From NCBI GenBank assembly GCA_002291845.1, contig DBAU01000083.1, positions 1 through 29,188 on the forward strand: a DNA stretch of 29,188 bases, given 5' to 3'. Shown one piece after another: positions 1-8,627 of this stretch. The notes beneath the pieces were generated by a model that had not been told where the DNA came from, ran no database searches, and saw nothing but the letters and a program-made list of their open reading frames with translations. Origin of the DNA: Alphaproteobacteria bacterium UBA1002 (GTDB taxonomy: Bacteria > Pseudomonadota > Alphaproteobacteria > Rickettsiales > UBA998). The translations under genes were made by a program, and so were the position numbers. Numbering within the stretch: position 1 is the stretch's first letter; each line of letters opens with the position of its first letter.

Positions 1-465
1 GTGCAAAAGCAGAAATATATTGAAACCATTCTTTTAATTGAACGCCTCCACCGTCGTTTTCTTGATGTTATCAAGGCTGAGCTGGATCGTTTGAAGATTG
101 ATGATCTTAATAACGTTCAGACGCTCATTCTCTACAACATCAATGCGGAAGAGCTAACCATTGGCGAGTTGACTAATCGTGGGTACTACCTTGGGTCCAA
201 CGTGTCCTATAATGTTAAAAAACTTGTTGAAAATGGCTATTTAGAGCAAGAGCGCTCGGCGCATGACAAACGTTCGGTAAAGATTCGCCTTTCGTCAAAA
301 GGACTCGCAATTTGTGAGAAGATTGATGCGCTTTACGAGAAACATGTGAGCGATCTGGGTCGCTCGGGACCGAGTGAAGACGCCATCGACACCACGAAGA
401 AGACATTACTTGAGATGGAGCGCTACTGGAGCAGCTTCATGTCCGCTTTGTTTAAGGTCGTTTGA
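1..465 (+). CDS. MarR-family winged-helix regulator, LdtR-like
   Basis: A 154-residue protein with the layout of a MarR-type dimeric regulator. Helical ends flank a central winged helix around residues 50-105, and the wing region reads ERSAHDKRSVKIRLSSKG. The segment ELTIGELTNRGYYLGSNVSY matches, from memory, the LdtR subgroup of alphaproteobacterial MarR proteins, which in Liberibacter and rhizobia regulate an L,D-transpeptidase. That target is not visible here, so the role is inferred. The reading frame opens with GTG at base 1, so the true start could lie upstream of the window. The gene downstream is a TAXI binding protein 86 bases away, separated by a strong hairpin, so cotranscription is uncertain. 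I am sure of the family and moderately sure of the subgroup. Confidence 0.85.
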   Translation: MQKQKYIETILLIERLHRRFLDVIKAELDRLKIDDLNNVQTLILYNINAEELTIGELTNRGYYLGSNVSYNVKKLVENGYLEQERSAHDKRSVKIRLSSKGLAICEKIDALYEKHVSDLGRSGPSEDAIDTTKKTLLEMERYWSSFMSALFKVV

Positions 466-494
466 TCTGTTATCGTTTCACGGGCGGCTTGCAG

Positions 495-525
495 AATGCC
501 GGAGGCTCTGATAGCTTTCGGCATT
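495..525 (+). terminator. 13-bp hairpin between the MarR gene and the TAXI gene
   Basis: The left arm 495-507 (aatgccggaggct) pairs with the right arm 513-525 (agctttcggcatt) across a 5-base loop, with three G-U pairs and no mismatch. Only a weak T-containing tail follows, so it is an imperfect Rho-independent terminator. It lies 26 bases before the TAXI start, so it may instead be a structured 5' leader of that gene. Confidence 0.5.
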
Positions 526-551
526 GTTCGCATTATTTGCTGGAGTCCTGA

Positions 552-1532
552 ATGTTTCCACAGGCTTTTACCGGACTGGTTCGCGTTGCCAGTATGGTTG
601 CGTTTTTTGGCATTTCTTTCGCATCGCATGCGGAAGGTAAGCAGATGATTGTGGGAACCGCCGGTGTCACTGGCGTTTATTATCCGGTGGGCGGCACCAT
701 TTGCCGCTTTGTAGATATGAAATCAAAAGAACATGGCATTAACTGTCTTGTTGAATCTACCGGTGGATCGATTTCAAACTTGAACGCATTGCGTGATGGC
801 GAGCTTCAGTTCGCCTTCGCCCAATCCGATTGGCAATATAACGCATACCATGGCACCAGTGCGTTTGCAGATCGGGGCGCTTACAAAGACCTGCGCTCCT
901 TATTCTCTCTGCATAGTGAAGCATTAACGGTGGTGGCGCGAGCTGATGCTGGAATTCACGTGCTCGATGATCTGAAGGGCAAGCGCGTTAATATCGGTAA
1001 TCCCGGCTCAGGTATGCGCGCGACGATGGATGAGGTGATGCTCGCCAAAGGATGGACACTCGGCGTGTTTAAATCTGCCTCTCAGTTCCGTGCAACCGAA
1101 CAAACGAAAAAATTATGCGAGGATGAGTTCGACGCGTTTGTCTTTGCGACGGGGCATCCGAATGGGGCCATTCAGGAGGTTACCTCCAGCTGTGCCGCAC
1201 GCCTTATCAGCGTGGAAGGCCCGGCGATTACCCAGCTCATTCAGGAATATCCGTATTATGCTCCGGCGACCATTCCGGGGGGGATGTATGCGGGCAATCC
1301 AAACGATGTGTTTACGTTTGGTGTTAAAGCAACTTTGGTAACCTCCAAAGAGGTAGACGATGAAATCGTCTATCAGGTGGTGAAATCCATTTTTGATAAT
1401 TTTGATGATTTCAAAACAACGCACCCCATCCTTTCTACGCTCAATAAACGAGCGATGATTGAAAATGGACTGACCGCTCCGCTGCATGATGGCGCGAAAC
1501 GGTATTATCGTGAAGCAGGCTTAATTCAATAA
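552..1532 (+). CDS. TAXI-family TRAP transporter solute-binding protein
   Basis: A 326-residue exported protein. A signal peptide covers about residues 1-27 with likely cleavage after the Ala in SHA-EG. The mature N-terminus reads MIVGTAGVTGVYYPVGG, the typical opening of TAXI-family receptors, followed by the family segment NALRDGELQFAFAQSD near residues 75-95. These receptors bind a small organic anion, often glutamate or a dicarboxylate, in the periplasm and hand it to a fused DctQM-type permease. No permease gene lies in the window, so this looks like an orphan receptor or one whose permease is elsewhere. The start ATG has GGAG six bases upstream. The 3' end is 7 bases from the convergent ispB stop. 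The ligand cannot be told from sequence. Confidence 0.9.
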   Translation: MFPQAFTGLVRVASMVAFFGISFASHAEGKQMIVGTAGVTGVYYPVGGTICRFVDMKSKEHGINCLVESTGGSISNLNALRDGELQFAFAQSDWQYNAYHGTSAFADRGAYKDLRSLFSLHSEALTVVARADAGIHVLDDLKGKRVNIGNPGSGMRATMDEVMLAKGWTLGVFKSASQFRATEQTKKLCEDEFDAFVFATGHPNGAIQEVTSSCAARLISVEGPAITQLIQEYPYYAPATIPGGMYAGNPNDVFTFGVKATLVTSKEVDDEIVYQVVKSIFDNFDDFKTTHPILSTLNKRAMIENGLTAPLHDGAKRYYREAGLIQ

Positions 1533-1539
1533 TGAATTG

Positions 1540-2553
1540 CTAAAAGCGCCGTTCAACCGCGAAGCGTGCGGCCTGAGCCAGTGCGTCGCGCGTGGGACTC
1601 TCTGGAAAGAAGGACAGCTGATTGACCGCTTGTTCTGCATGGCTCCTCGCCATTGCAAGGGTGGTGCTTAAGGTGTTGTATTTTTGAATGTTGGCTTGTG
1701 CAGTGGCTAAATCATCGCTCGTTTGCTCTCCATGACCGATGGTTCGCTGCCAGAAAGCCCGCTCTTCGTCATCGCCCGCGGCATAGGCCAAAATCACGGG
1801 CAGGGTTAGTTTTCCCTCGCGAAAATCATCACCTATGGTTTTGCCCAACTCTGCTTGTGAGGCTGCGTAATCCAGTGCATCGTCAGCCAGCTGGAAGGCA
1901 ATACCAAGCGATCGTCCATATTCTGCCAATGCAGCGCATTCTGTGTCGGGGCGCTCCGTAATTAGGCCACCAATCGTGCAGGCAGCAGAAAATAAGGCGG
2001 CTGTCTTCGCATTAATGATCTGAAGATATTCCTCTTGCGTGGTGGATAGCTCGCCCGCGGCCATCAATTGCATGACCTCACCCTGTGAAATGGTCGCGGA
2101 GGTATCCGATAGCAGTTTCAGCACAGGCAGAGAGCCATCCCCTACCATCAGCTGAAAAGCCCGCGAGAGCAGAAAGTCACCCACAAGTACGCTTGCTTGA
2201 TTGCTCCAGATCGCGTTCGCCGTTTCATCTCCGCGACGCATGGTACTTTCATCCACCACATCATCATGCAGCAGGGTCGCGGTATGCAGGAACTCCACCG
2301 CCGCCGCCAGACGGATATGGCGATCACCCGTATGGCCGCATAGGTGCGCACAGGCAAGCACCAGTGCCGGACGTAATCGCTTGCCACCTGAACGAATGAT
2401 ATGCTGTGCAATTTGCTCAATGAGAGGCACCTCTTGCTGAACCAATGAGAGGATCAGCTGGTTGACTTCCTCAAGGTCTGCACGAACCAATCCCTGAAGT
2501 GGAAGAAGAGAAGCGGGGGTGAAGTCCGCAGTTGATGACGTGCCGTGTAACAT
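1540..2553 (-). CDS. ispB: Polyprenyl (octaprenyl-type) diphosphate synthase
   Basis: A trans-isoprenyl diphosphate synthase of 337 residues when started at the ATG at 2553. That start has GGGAGGT 12 bases upstream and lies just past the preceding gene's stop; the longer open frame would overlap that gene. The first Asp-rich motif DDVVD is at about residues 97-101 and the second, DDALD, at about 224-228, with GGKRLRP upstream. The enzyme adds isopentenyl diphosphate units to farnesyl diphosphate to make the long side chain of ubiquinone, in the cytoplasm. Product chain length cannot be read reliably; octaprenyl or decaprenyl is the usual alphaproteobacterial outcome. It is the last gene of the flagellar run, 28 bases after the FliK-like gene, so it may share that transcript. 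Confidence 0.92.
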   Translation of the reverse strand: MLHGTSSTADFTPASLLPLQGLVRADLEEVNQLILSLVQQEVPLIEQIAQHIIRSGGKRLRPALVLACAHLCGHTGDRHIRLAAAVEFLHTATLLHDDVVDESTMRRGDETANAIWSNQASVLVGDFLLSRAFQLMVGDGSLPVLKLLSDTSATISQGEVMQLMAAGELSTTQEEYLQIINAKTAALFSAACTIGGLITERPDTECAALAEYGRSLGIAFQLADDALDYAASQAELGKTIGDDFREGKLTLPVILAYAAGDDEERAFWQRTIGHGEQTSDDLATAQANIQKYNTLSTTLAMARSHAEQAVNQLSFFPESPTRDALAQAARFAVERRF

Positions 2554-2581
2554 GGCCAAACTTCTACCTCCCGCCAGCTTC

Positions 2582-4627
2582 TCAGACAACAATAGAATGC
2601 TCTCCCGCACCCGCGGCATCAGGAGATGCCACGGGAGGTTGCAGGCAGGCCTTACTCCCCGAGCGGAAACCAATCGTACCTTGGAAGCCGGTTACCTCTG
2701 CCGCATTTTGATAAATTTGCCGAATATCCTGCTCAACGTTTGGAAGCAGCGGCTGTTCAGTGCGCACCATCAGGTCAAAATGCAGATTACGATCTTTTTT
2801 TACCATGCCATCCAATTGGAAGCGGCCGCACTGTGCAAGTACGAGGTCCACAAGAAAATGCTCGCTGTCGCCAGGATTTAATCGTGCGGGCTCTTTGCGT
2901 TGGCGCTTGAAGAAAAGCCGTATCGGCTCCACTTGCCCGCCCGTATGAAAAGGAAGGGTCACGAGGTTCCAACCCTGCGGTTCGCGCGCTTCCACCGTAC
3001 TGCTGCGTAGCGTCGAAAAATCAACATTCAGCCGCTTTAGCAGATCGTGACTGATGATTTCTGAATCGTTTTGTTTAGCCTCGCCGATCCAACGTTTTAG
3101 GTCACCTCCCTTTAAGGCAGCGAGAAGAAAAAGTGCATCGCTCATCAGGTGTTTTCCTGGCGCAGGAACCAGACCTCCTTGATGTGGCTGGCGTACGAGG
3201 TTGCTTGTCAAAGCGGCCAGGGCTTCAACACCCTCCAACGGTACATAAAAACCCTGGGTTAACCTTAGAAGGGCTTCCCCTGTTTCAGGCAGGCTGGGCG
3301 GCAATATCTGGGTAACACGCATCTGCAGCTGTGTGCCGCTTGGCAGTGGCGTCATATTCATGAGTTTCAGGCTGCCCAGAGGCGTTTGCAAAATCAGCTC
3401 TTGAGGGCCCGTCTGCCCTAGCACCATCGCAGAAAATACTGGGCCAGTTGGACTTGGGGGGTGGGCTGTTACAGGGAACGGGGATTGGCTCCCATTTATC
3501 AGAGAGGCATGTGGAGTAACGGAGGAAGAGTTGAAAGGAGTCAATGTCGCAGAAGAGGGAGATGCTTGCGCCGGGATCGCCATCTGGCCGGGTGAGGGGG
3601 CGATCAGATCCGATGTTGTGGCAACCGTATTCTGAGTGGTGGGCGGTGCAGCTAGCACTGCAGGCGTGGATACTGTGCCCGCGATCGTGGGGGAAGTGAG
3701 GGGGCTGGTGGCTGATAGGGAGGCATACGAAGCACGCTGATATGCGGCAAGCCCGCTGGTTTGATGTGAAGTGGGTAATGACGCTGGGGTTGGGCTTGCG
3801 GACGCTGATGGGGCCATTTTGGATGGAGGCGGCGCGGTATCGGCCGCGATGGCAGGCGCCGTTGTGGATACAGCAGGCGTTGCGAGTGTCGATGTGCTTG
3901 GTGGTAAGGGCGCTGATGTAGGTGCCGCTGGCGAAGGTGGAGAGGAGGGCGCTACTGTGCTACTCGGAAATGTCACGCCCAGAATATCCAGCGCCACGCG
4001 CGCTCCGCTACTGGCCTGAGAAAAAGATGACTGTAAAGCTGGGGGCAGGGGCAAAGGCCACTCGGCTTCAGCCATGGCAGCAGATGCATTGCCGGGTGCT
4101 AACGAGGCCGCCGGCATCGCAGAGGGTTCCGTAGATAGCGGCATAGGGGCAGGCTTACTCAGCAAAACCGCTTCAGCCCGCGCAGGAATGATTTCCTCCG
4201 GCAAGTACATCGCGGCTGATGGCGTGGCGCCAGCTTTACTGGCCGTACTGAGCTGGCTGGTTTGGACCTGATCATCTCCCGATGGCTGCTGTTGCGCGAG
4301 TTGTTCGAGGTATTTGGGTACCGACTTACCATCAATGCTGATCAGTCGTCCAAACATGTCATTCTGACGCCGCTCCAGCTGAATGGCCACCTCGGTTCCC
4401 CGCCGGATGAAAATATCGGTCTGTATGGAAAGCTCGCCTACGCTGGTTTGGATTAGCGTTGCTCCTTGCGGGGAGCGGCCACTGGCGGTACCGCGTACGA
4501 CGGTTCCATCAGTGACCTGTAATGCCTGTACAAGCGCCTCAGATGAACTGGCGGTGGCCGCATGCGTCCCGGTGATGCCTTGTATCTGCAAAAGAGGGGT
4601 GCCCGTGATGTTGCCTGAACTATTCAC
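2582..4627 (-). CDS. Large FliK-like protein with Ala/Pro/Ser-rich linker
   Basis: A 681-residue protein in three parts. The N-terminal ~120 residues are ordered and include GELSIQTDIFIRRGTEVAIQ. A long region of about 300 residues is dominated by Ala, Pro, Ser and Thr. The C-terminal ~250 residues are globular, containing LVTLPFHTGGQVEPIRLFFK and later RFQLDGMVKKDRNLHFDLMV. This architecture and the position directly after flhG suggest a hook-length-control (FliK, Flg_hook) relative, a secreted ruler that switches export specificity. Assignment rests on context and resemblance, not on a decisive motif. The start is GTG with AGGAG nine bases upstream, 13 bases after the flhG stop. A second, more typical fliK could exist elsewhere in the genome. 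Confidence 0.55.
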   Translation of the reverse strand: MNSSGNITGTPLLQIQGITGTHAATASSSEALVQALQVTDGTVVRGTASGRSPQGATLIQTSVGELSIQTDIFIRRGTEVAIQLERRQNDMFGRLISIDGKSVPKYLEQLAQQQPSGDDQVQTSQLSTASKAGATPSAAMYLPEEIIPARAEAVLLSKPAPMPLSTEPSAMPAASLAPGNASAAMAEAEWPLPLPPALQSSFSQASSGARVALDILGVTFPSSTVAPSSPPSPAAPTSAPLPPSTSTLATPAVSTTAPAIAADTAPPPSKMAPSASASPTPASLPTSHQTSGLAAYQRASYASLSATSPLTSPTIAGTVSTPAVLAAPPTTQNTVATTSDLIAPSPGQMAIPAQASPSSATLTPFNSSSVTPHASLINGSQSPFPVTAHPPSPTGPVFSAMVLGQTGPQELILQTPLGSLKLMNMTPLPSGTQLQMRVTQILPPSLPETGEALLRLTQGFYVPLEGVEALAALTSNLVRQPHQGGLVPAPGKHLMSDALFLLAALKGGDLKRWIGEAKQNDSEIISHDLLKRLNVDFSTLRSSTVEAREPQGWNLVTLPFHTGGQVEPIRLFFKRQRKEPARLNPGDSEHFLVDLVLAQCGRFQLDGMVKKDRNLHFDLMVRTEQPLLPNVEQDIRQIYQNAAEVTGFQGTIGFRSGSKACLQPPVASPDAAGAGEHSIVV

Positions 4628-4640
4628 GGGGCGGGCTCCT

Positions 4641-5408
4641 TCAGGCCGGTACTTTCTGCATCAGCTTAATCGAGATGGCTGCCACATCGGTGGCGGCGGT
4701 GGTATGCGATGCAATATCGATCAGTGGCGTTTGCGCCCGAATAGCATCACGTACTTTATTGTCCTTACGAACAATTCCCAACAACGGAGGGGAGATTTTC
4801 AAGAAGCTTTGGCATGCGGTATGCAGTGCAGCAAAGGTTTTTTCACCTTCTTTTTGTGATGCCGCCTGATTCACCACAACCTGTACCGCAGGATTATGCA
4901 GTTTGGTCGTACACAGTTTGATAAATGCATAGGCATCTGTCAGTGAGGTTGGCTCATCTGTCACAACCACAAGACAACGCGATGCAATGGACGCCATAAA
5001 CTGTACGTATTGCTCAATGCCTGCCCCCAGATCGATGATAACAAAATCATACCCGCGCGCCAGCTCAACCAATTCCTGCTTTAACGCGGTCAGCCGTGCC
5101 AGCGAGATCGACGCCATATTGATGGAGCCAGAGCGCCCGGCGATGATGTCAAAGTTCGTGTTGTAATGGGTAATCGCCTCAGAAAGCGTGGCTTCTCCGC
5201 GAATGACAGAGCTGAGATCACGCTTAGGCGTCAGCCCGAGCTGTACATCCACGTTGGCCAGGCCAATATCGCCATCAAAGAGCAGCACGCGGCGCCCGGA
5301 GCGCGCAAATAGCTGGGCCAGCGTGATGGAAAGCCATGTTTTTCCGACGCCGCCTTTTCCTGAGGCAACGGCGAGGATGTTATTGTAAGGCTGTTCGTCT
5401 CTCATCAT
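4641..5408 (-). CDS. flhG: MinD/ParA-like ATPase FlhG
   Basis: A 255-residue MinD-type P-loop ATPase. The deviant Walker A is ASGKGGVGKTW near residues 15-25, followed by DGDIGLANVDVQLGL and VIIDLGAGI. It lies directly downstream of flhF, which identifies it as FlhG (FleN, YlxH), the ATPase that restrains flagellar number and antagonises FlhF at the pole. It lacks an obvious N-terminal DQAxxLR segment, which in other FlhG proteins stimulates the FlhF GTPase; the chain begins only ~14 residues before the P-loop. Two ATG codons open the frame in tandem. The gap to flhF is 17 bases. I am confident of the family, and context supports the specific name. Confidence 0.88.
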   Translation of the reverse strand: MMRDEQPYNNILAVASGKGGVGKTWLSITLAQLFARSGRRVLLFDGDIGLANVDVQLGLTPKRDLSSVIRGEATLSEAITHYNTNFDIIAGRSGSINMASISLARLTALKQELVELARGYDFVIIDLGAGIEQYVQFMASIASRCLVVVTDEPTSLTDAYAFIKLCTTKLHNPAVQVVVNQAASQKEGEKTFAALHTACQSFLKISPPLLGIVRKDNKVRDAIRAQTPLIDIASHTTAATDVAAISIKLMQKVPA

Positions 5409-5425
5409 GTCTCTGTCAGTTCATA

Positions 5426-6457
5426 CTAGTGGCGTTTGGCTCGATAATCCATGAGTAATCGTGCGAGCGACTGCGGGGTGATGGCATCGAATTTTTCTAA
5501 AACTTTTTCGCTGGCGGACGCATGACTGAACGCCAGTGTTGCGTGATGCGCCGCGGTGAGCAAGCTACCAAAGCGCTTGGCGACATCCAGCCGTGTGGCG
5601 ATCATTTTCTGCACGCCCACAAAGGAAAATGCGCGGGCGATTTCACCCGCTTCCTCAGGGTCGCTCCCGGCGGGATAAATCAGCAGTGGCTCCAGCTCGA
5701 TGAGGCTGGCGAATTCCGCCAGTTCTTTCAGCTCATGGAACGCATAGGGATTGGCACCGGCGCTATCAATAATCACCCGGTCGGTGGGATCGCAATGCTT
5801 GAGGATTGCCTTAAGGTCGGCGCGGCTTTCCGCCACTTCCAGCCGCACACCGAGCACTTCAGCATAGGCGGCAAGCTGTTCTACCGCGCCGGCTTTGCGG
5901 TTATCGGTATTCACCAGCACCAGCGAGTGTCCTGCTTTCACCACCTGCGCCGCCATTTTTGCGGTGGTGAGGGTTTTGCCTGCTCCCGGAGGGCCAATCA
6001 AAATATAACGATAGCCTTCGGTCAGCAGATTGATGGGCTCAAAACGGTAAGCGGTGGCCAGTGATGACTCCAAGAGGGCCGCAAGACTCTCTTCACTGTC
6101 ATCCTTGAGAGGGGATTGTGCCTGTACCGCTTTTAGAAACCCATCGATCGTCTCTCCGGCAACACCATGCCGCTGCATGATCTGCTCGACATCCTTCACG
6201 ATGTAATCCGGCATGGAGCGCATGCCTGAAGATGCTGCGGCGGGCTTGCTGCTGCGCTCTCCTAAAGCTGGGGCGGCCTCTGCTGGTTCTTCCACCGGAA
6301 GATCCGCAGGCTCTTCCTCTTGCGCCACGGTCACGGTGACCCCTTTGCCTTTGGGATGACGTGCGGTGGAGATAATCACTGCATCCTCTCCAATTTCCTC
6401 ACGCATGATGCGCATGGCATCCTGCATGTCCGAGGCGGTAATGGTGCGGAGTCTCAT
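5426..6457 (-). CDS. flhF: SRP-type GTPase FlhF
   Basis: A 343-residue protein with the FlhF layout. An N-terminal B domain starts MRLRTITASDMQDAMRIM. A linker rich in Glu, Ala and Pro covers about residues 46-80, then comes a helical N domain and the GTPase domain. The P-loop GPPGAGKT is at 155-162, DNRKAGAVEQL follows near 185-196, the G3 site DSAG is at 231-234 (DTAG is more usual) and the G4 site TRLD at 288-291. FlhF marks the cell pole where the flagellum is built and recruits early components such as FliF. It sits 7 bases after flhA and 17 before flhG, the standard order. Together with FlhG it implies polar flagellation. Confidence 0.95.
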   Translation of the reverse strand: MRLRTITASDMQDAMRIMREEIGEDAVIISTARHPKGKGVTVTVAQEEEPADLPVEEPAEAAPALGERSSKPAAASSGMRSMPDYIVKDVEQIMQRHGVAGETIDGFLKAVQAQSPLKDDSEESLAALLESSLATAYRFEPINLLTEGYRYILIGPPGAGKTLTTAKMAAQVVKAGHSLVLVNTDNRKAGAVEQLAAYAEVLGVRLEVAESRADLKAILKHCDPTDRVIIDSAGANPYAFHELKELAEFASLIELEPLLIYPAGSDPEEAGEIARAFSFVGVQKMIATRLDVAKRFGSLLTAAHHATLAFSHASASEKVLEKFDAITPQSLARLLMDYRAKRH

Positions 6458-6464
6458 GCGCTAC

Positions 6465-8627
6465 CTATATCTGACCAAGGGTCTTGATCCGCGCTTTGGC
6501 GTGAATCTCATTTTGTGACATGACCACCGTATTGGAACGGAAGCGCTCGATGATGGAGCGCACATAGGGCCGGATGCTTGGGCTGGTGAGCAGCACGGGC
6601 ATTTCGCCTTGCTGTTGCAACTGATCGAACTTACCGCGCACCGCCATAATAAATTCCTGAATCTTTGTTGGGGCCATGCTGAGTGTTTTATCATCCCCGG
6701 TGCCAGCCAGCGATTCAACAAATGTTTGTTCCCACTGCGGGGAGAGCGCTACGATGGGAATGTAGCCTTGCTCATTGCTGGCGGCGTAGCTGATCTGGCG
6801 CGCCAGCCGGCCACGCACATGTTCAGTGATCATCGTCAGGTTCTGGGTGACACGCGAGGATTCGGCGATGGCTTCCATGATCGTCGGCAGGTCACGGATG
6901 GAGACCATCTCGGTCAGCAGATTCTGTAATACGCGCTGCACACCATTGACAGAAATCTGCGAGGGCACGGTTTCTGCAATCAGCTTCTGATGGTCCTTGC
7001 CCATATCGTCGAGCAGCTTCTGCGCCTCGGCATAAGAGAGCAGTTCGGCAATGTTGTCTTTCAACACCTCGGTGAGATGGGTAGTGATGACGGTGGGCGG
7101 GTCCACCACGGTCAGGTTGCGGAAGAGCGCTTCTTCACGCAGGCTGTCATTGATCCACATGGCGGGAAGACCGAAGGTTGGCTCTACGGTCTCCTCACCG
7201 GGCAGGGTGATAGGATTGCCGCTTGGGTCCATCACGAGCAGCATGTCCGGGCGAATATCGCCACGGGCGCACTCCATTTCCTTTACCTTAATCACATAGG
7301 TGTTGGCAGGAAGCTGCATGTTATCCTGAATCCGCACCGGTGGCATCACAAAGCCAAGCTCTTTGGCAATTTGCTTGCGCAGCGCCTTAATCTGCTCAGT
7401 GAGGCGGTGGCCTTTCTGATAGTTGATGAGCGGCAGCAAACCATACCCTAGTTCCAGGCGGAGGCTATCAATCAGCATACTGCCTTGAATATTCTCATCT
7501 GCCTGTGCTGCTTCTGGTTGGCCAGGTTGCCCCATGGGCGCCAGCGCGGTGCCAGGCTGGCCCGGGCGGCTACGTGCGCTGGCGGTACCCGCTGGGCCTT
7601 GTGCGGCCGCTTCACGGGAAGCTTTGGTAGCAAACCACGCAATGAAGCCCATCATCGCGCCAAGCGTAAGGAAGGGGGCCGCCGGGATACCCGGCATCAG
7701 GGCGATAAGGAAGATGAGCGAGGACGTCACCCCGAGGGCCGCCGGGAACCGTGAGAGCTGGCCGAGCACGGCCTTATCGGACGAGCCGAGATTGCCTGAC
7801 TTGGTGACCAGCATACCTGCTGCGGTCGAGACGATCAGGGCAGGAACCTGAGAGACCAGACCATCACCAATACTGAGAATGGTGTAGGTCTGGGCGGCCT
7901 CCTGAAAGGACATATCATGCATCAGCATGCCGATAATGATACCGCCCACGAAGTTCACAAAGGTAATCAGCAAGCCAGCGATAGCGTCGCCACGTACGAA
8001 CTTGCTGGCACCATCCATGGAGCCGAAGAAGGTGCTTTCGTCTTCGAGTTCTTTACGGCGGTTTTTAGCGGCTTCCTCATCAATCAACCCAGCAGAAAGG
8101 TCTGCATCGATGGCCATTTGTTTGCCGGGCATGGCATCCAAGCTGAAACGGGCGGATACCTCAGCAATACGGCCCGAACCTTTGGTAATCACCACGAAAT
8201 TGATGATAGTAAGAATCGCAAAGATAATGACCCCGATCACCACGCTGCCGCCCATCACGAAATTACCAAATGCCTCAATCACATGACCGGCGGCGGCTGT
8301 GCCCTTATCGCCTTCGGTGAGAATCAGCCTCGTTGAGGCGACGTTGAGAGCCAGCCGCAGCAGGGTGGCAATCAGCAGGATGGTCGGGAACGAACTGAGG
8401 TTCAGCGGCTTTTCGACAAACAGCACGGTCATCAGGATGAGGACCGAGATAGTGATCGACAGGCCAAGCAGCAGGTCGAGCAGTGTCGGATGAACCGGCT
8501 GAATGAGGCCCAGGATGATGCCAAAGAAGCCAAGCGCGAAGTAAATGTCGGCGCGGCGCATCGTACTCTTCACGCCCGATAGAACCATCGGCACGGAAAG
8601 GGCGGGCATCGCGCGGGTTTCAGCCAT
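6465..8627 (-). CDS. flhA: Flagellar export apparatus protein FlhA
   Basis: A 720-residue integral membrane protein of normal family length. The N-terminal ~330 residues hold about eight hydrophobic segments. The conserved cytoplasmic loop lies around 145-215 and includes KNRRKELEDESTFFGSMDG followed by SKFVRGDAIAG. After a Pro/Gly/Ala-rich linker at about 345-375, the C-terminal cytoplasmic domain docks export chaperones and substrates. FlhA is the main export gate of the flagellar type III secretion system and couples proton flow to protein export. Its ATG overlaps the stop codon of the upstream 123-aa gene by one base (TAATG), implying translational coupling. flhF follows 7 bases later. 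Confidence 0.98.
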   Translation of the reverse strand: MAETRAMPALSVPMVLSGVKSTMRRADIYFALGFFGIILGLIQPVHPTLLDLLLGLSITISVLILMTVLFVEKPLNLSSFPTILLIATLLRLALNVASTRLILTEGDKGTAAAGHVIEAFGNFVMGGSVVIGVIIFAILTIINFVVITKGSGRIAEVSARFSLDAMPGKQMAIDADLSAGLIDEEAAKNRRKELEDESTFFGSMDGASKFVRGDAIAGLLITFVNFVGGIIIGMLMHDMSFQEAAQTYTILSIGDGLVSQVPALIVSTAAGMLVTKSGNLGSSDKAVLGQLSRFPAALGVTSSLIFLIALMPGIPAAPFLTLGAMMGFIAWFATKASREAAAQGPAGTASARSRPGQPGTALAPMGQPGQPEAAQADENIQGSMLIDSLRLELGYGLLPLINYQKGHRLTEQIKALRKQIAKELGFVMPPVRIQDNMQLPANTYVIKVKEMECARGDIRPDMLLVMDPSGNPITLPGEETVEPTFGLPAMWINDSLREEALFRNLTVVDPPTVITTHLTEVLKDNIAELLSYAEAQKLLDDMGKDHQKLIAETVPSQISVNGVQRVLQNLLTEMVSIRDLPTIMEAIAESSRVTQNLTMITEHVRGRLARQISYAASNEQGYIPIVALSPQWEQTFVESLAGTGDDKTLSMAPTKIQEFIMAVRGKFDQLQQQGEMPVLLTSPSIRPYVRSIIERFRSNTVVMSQNEIHAKARIKTLGQI

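Noticed and set aside
1540..2673. Longer 377-aa version of the polyprenyl synthase
   Set aside because: The extra 40 residues overlap the FliK-like gene and do not fit the family; the internal ATG at 2553 has a strong ribosome site.
5522..6064. 180-aa plus-strand open frame
   Set aside because: It is antisense to flhF, which has all GTPase motifs. The frame has biased His/Gln composition typical of a shadow and no family resemblance.
7917..8336. 139-aa plus-strand open frame
   Set aside because: Antisense to the most conserved part of flhA; His/Asn-rich shadow without a ribosome site.
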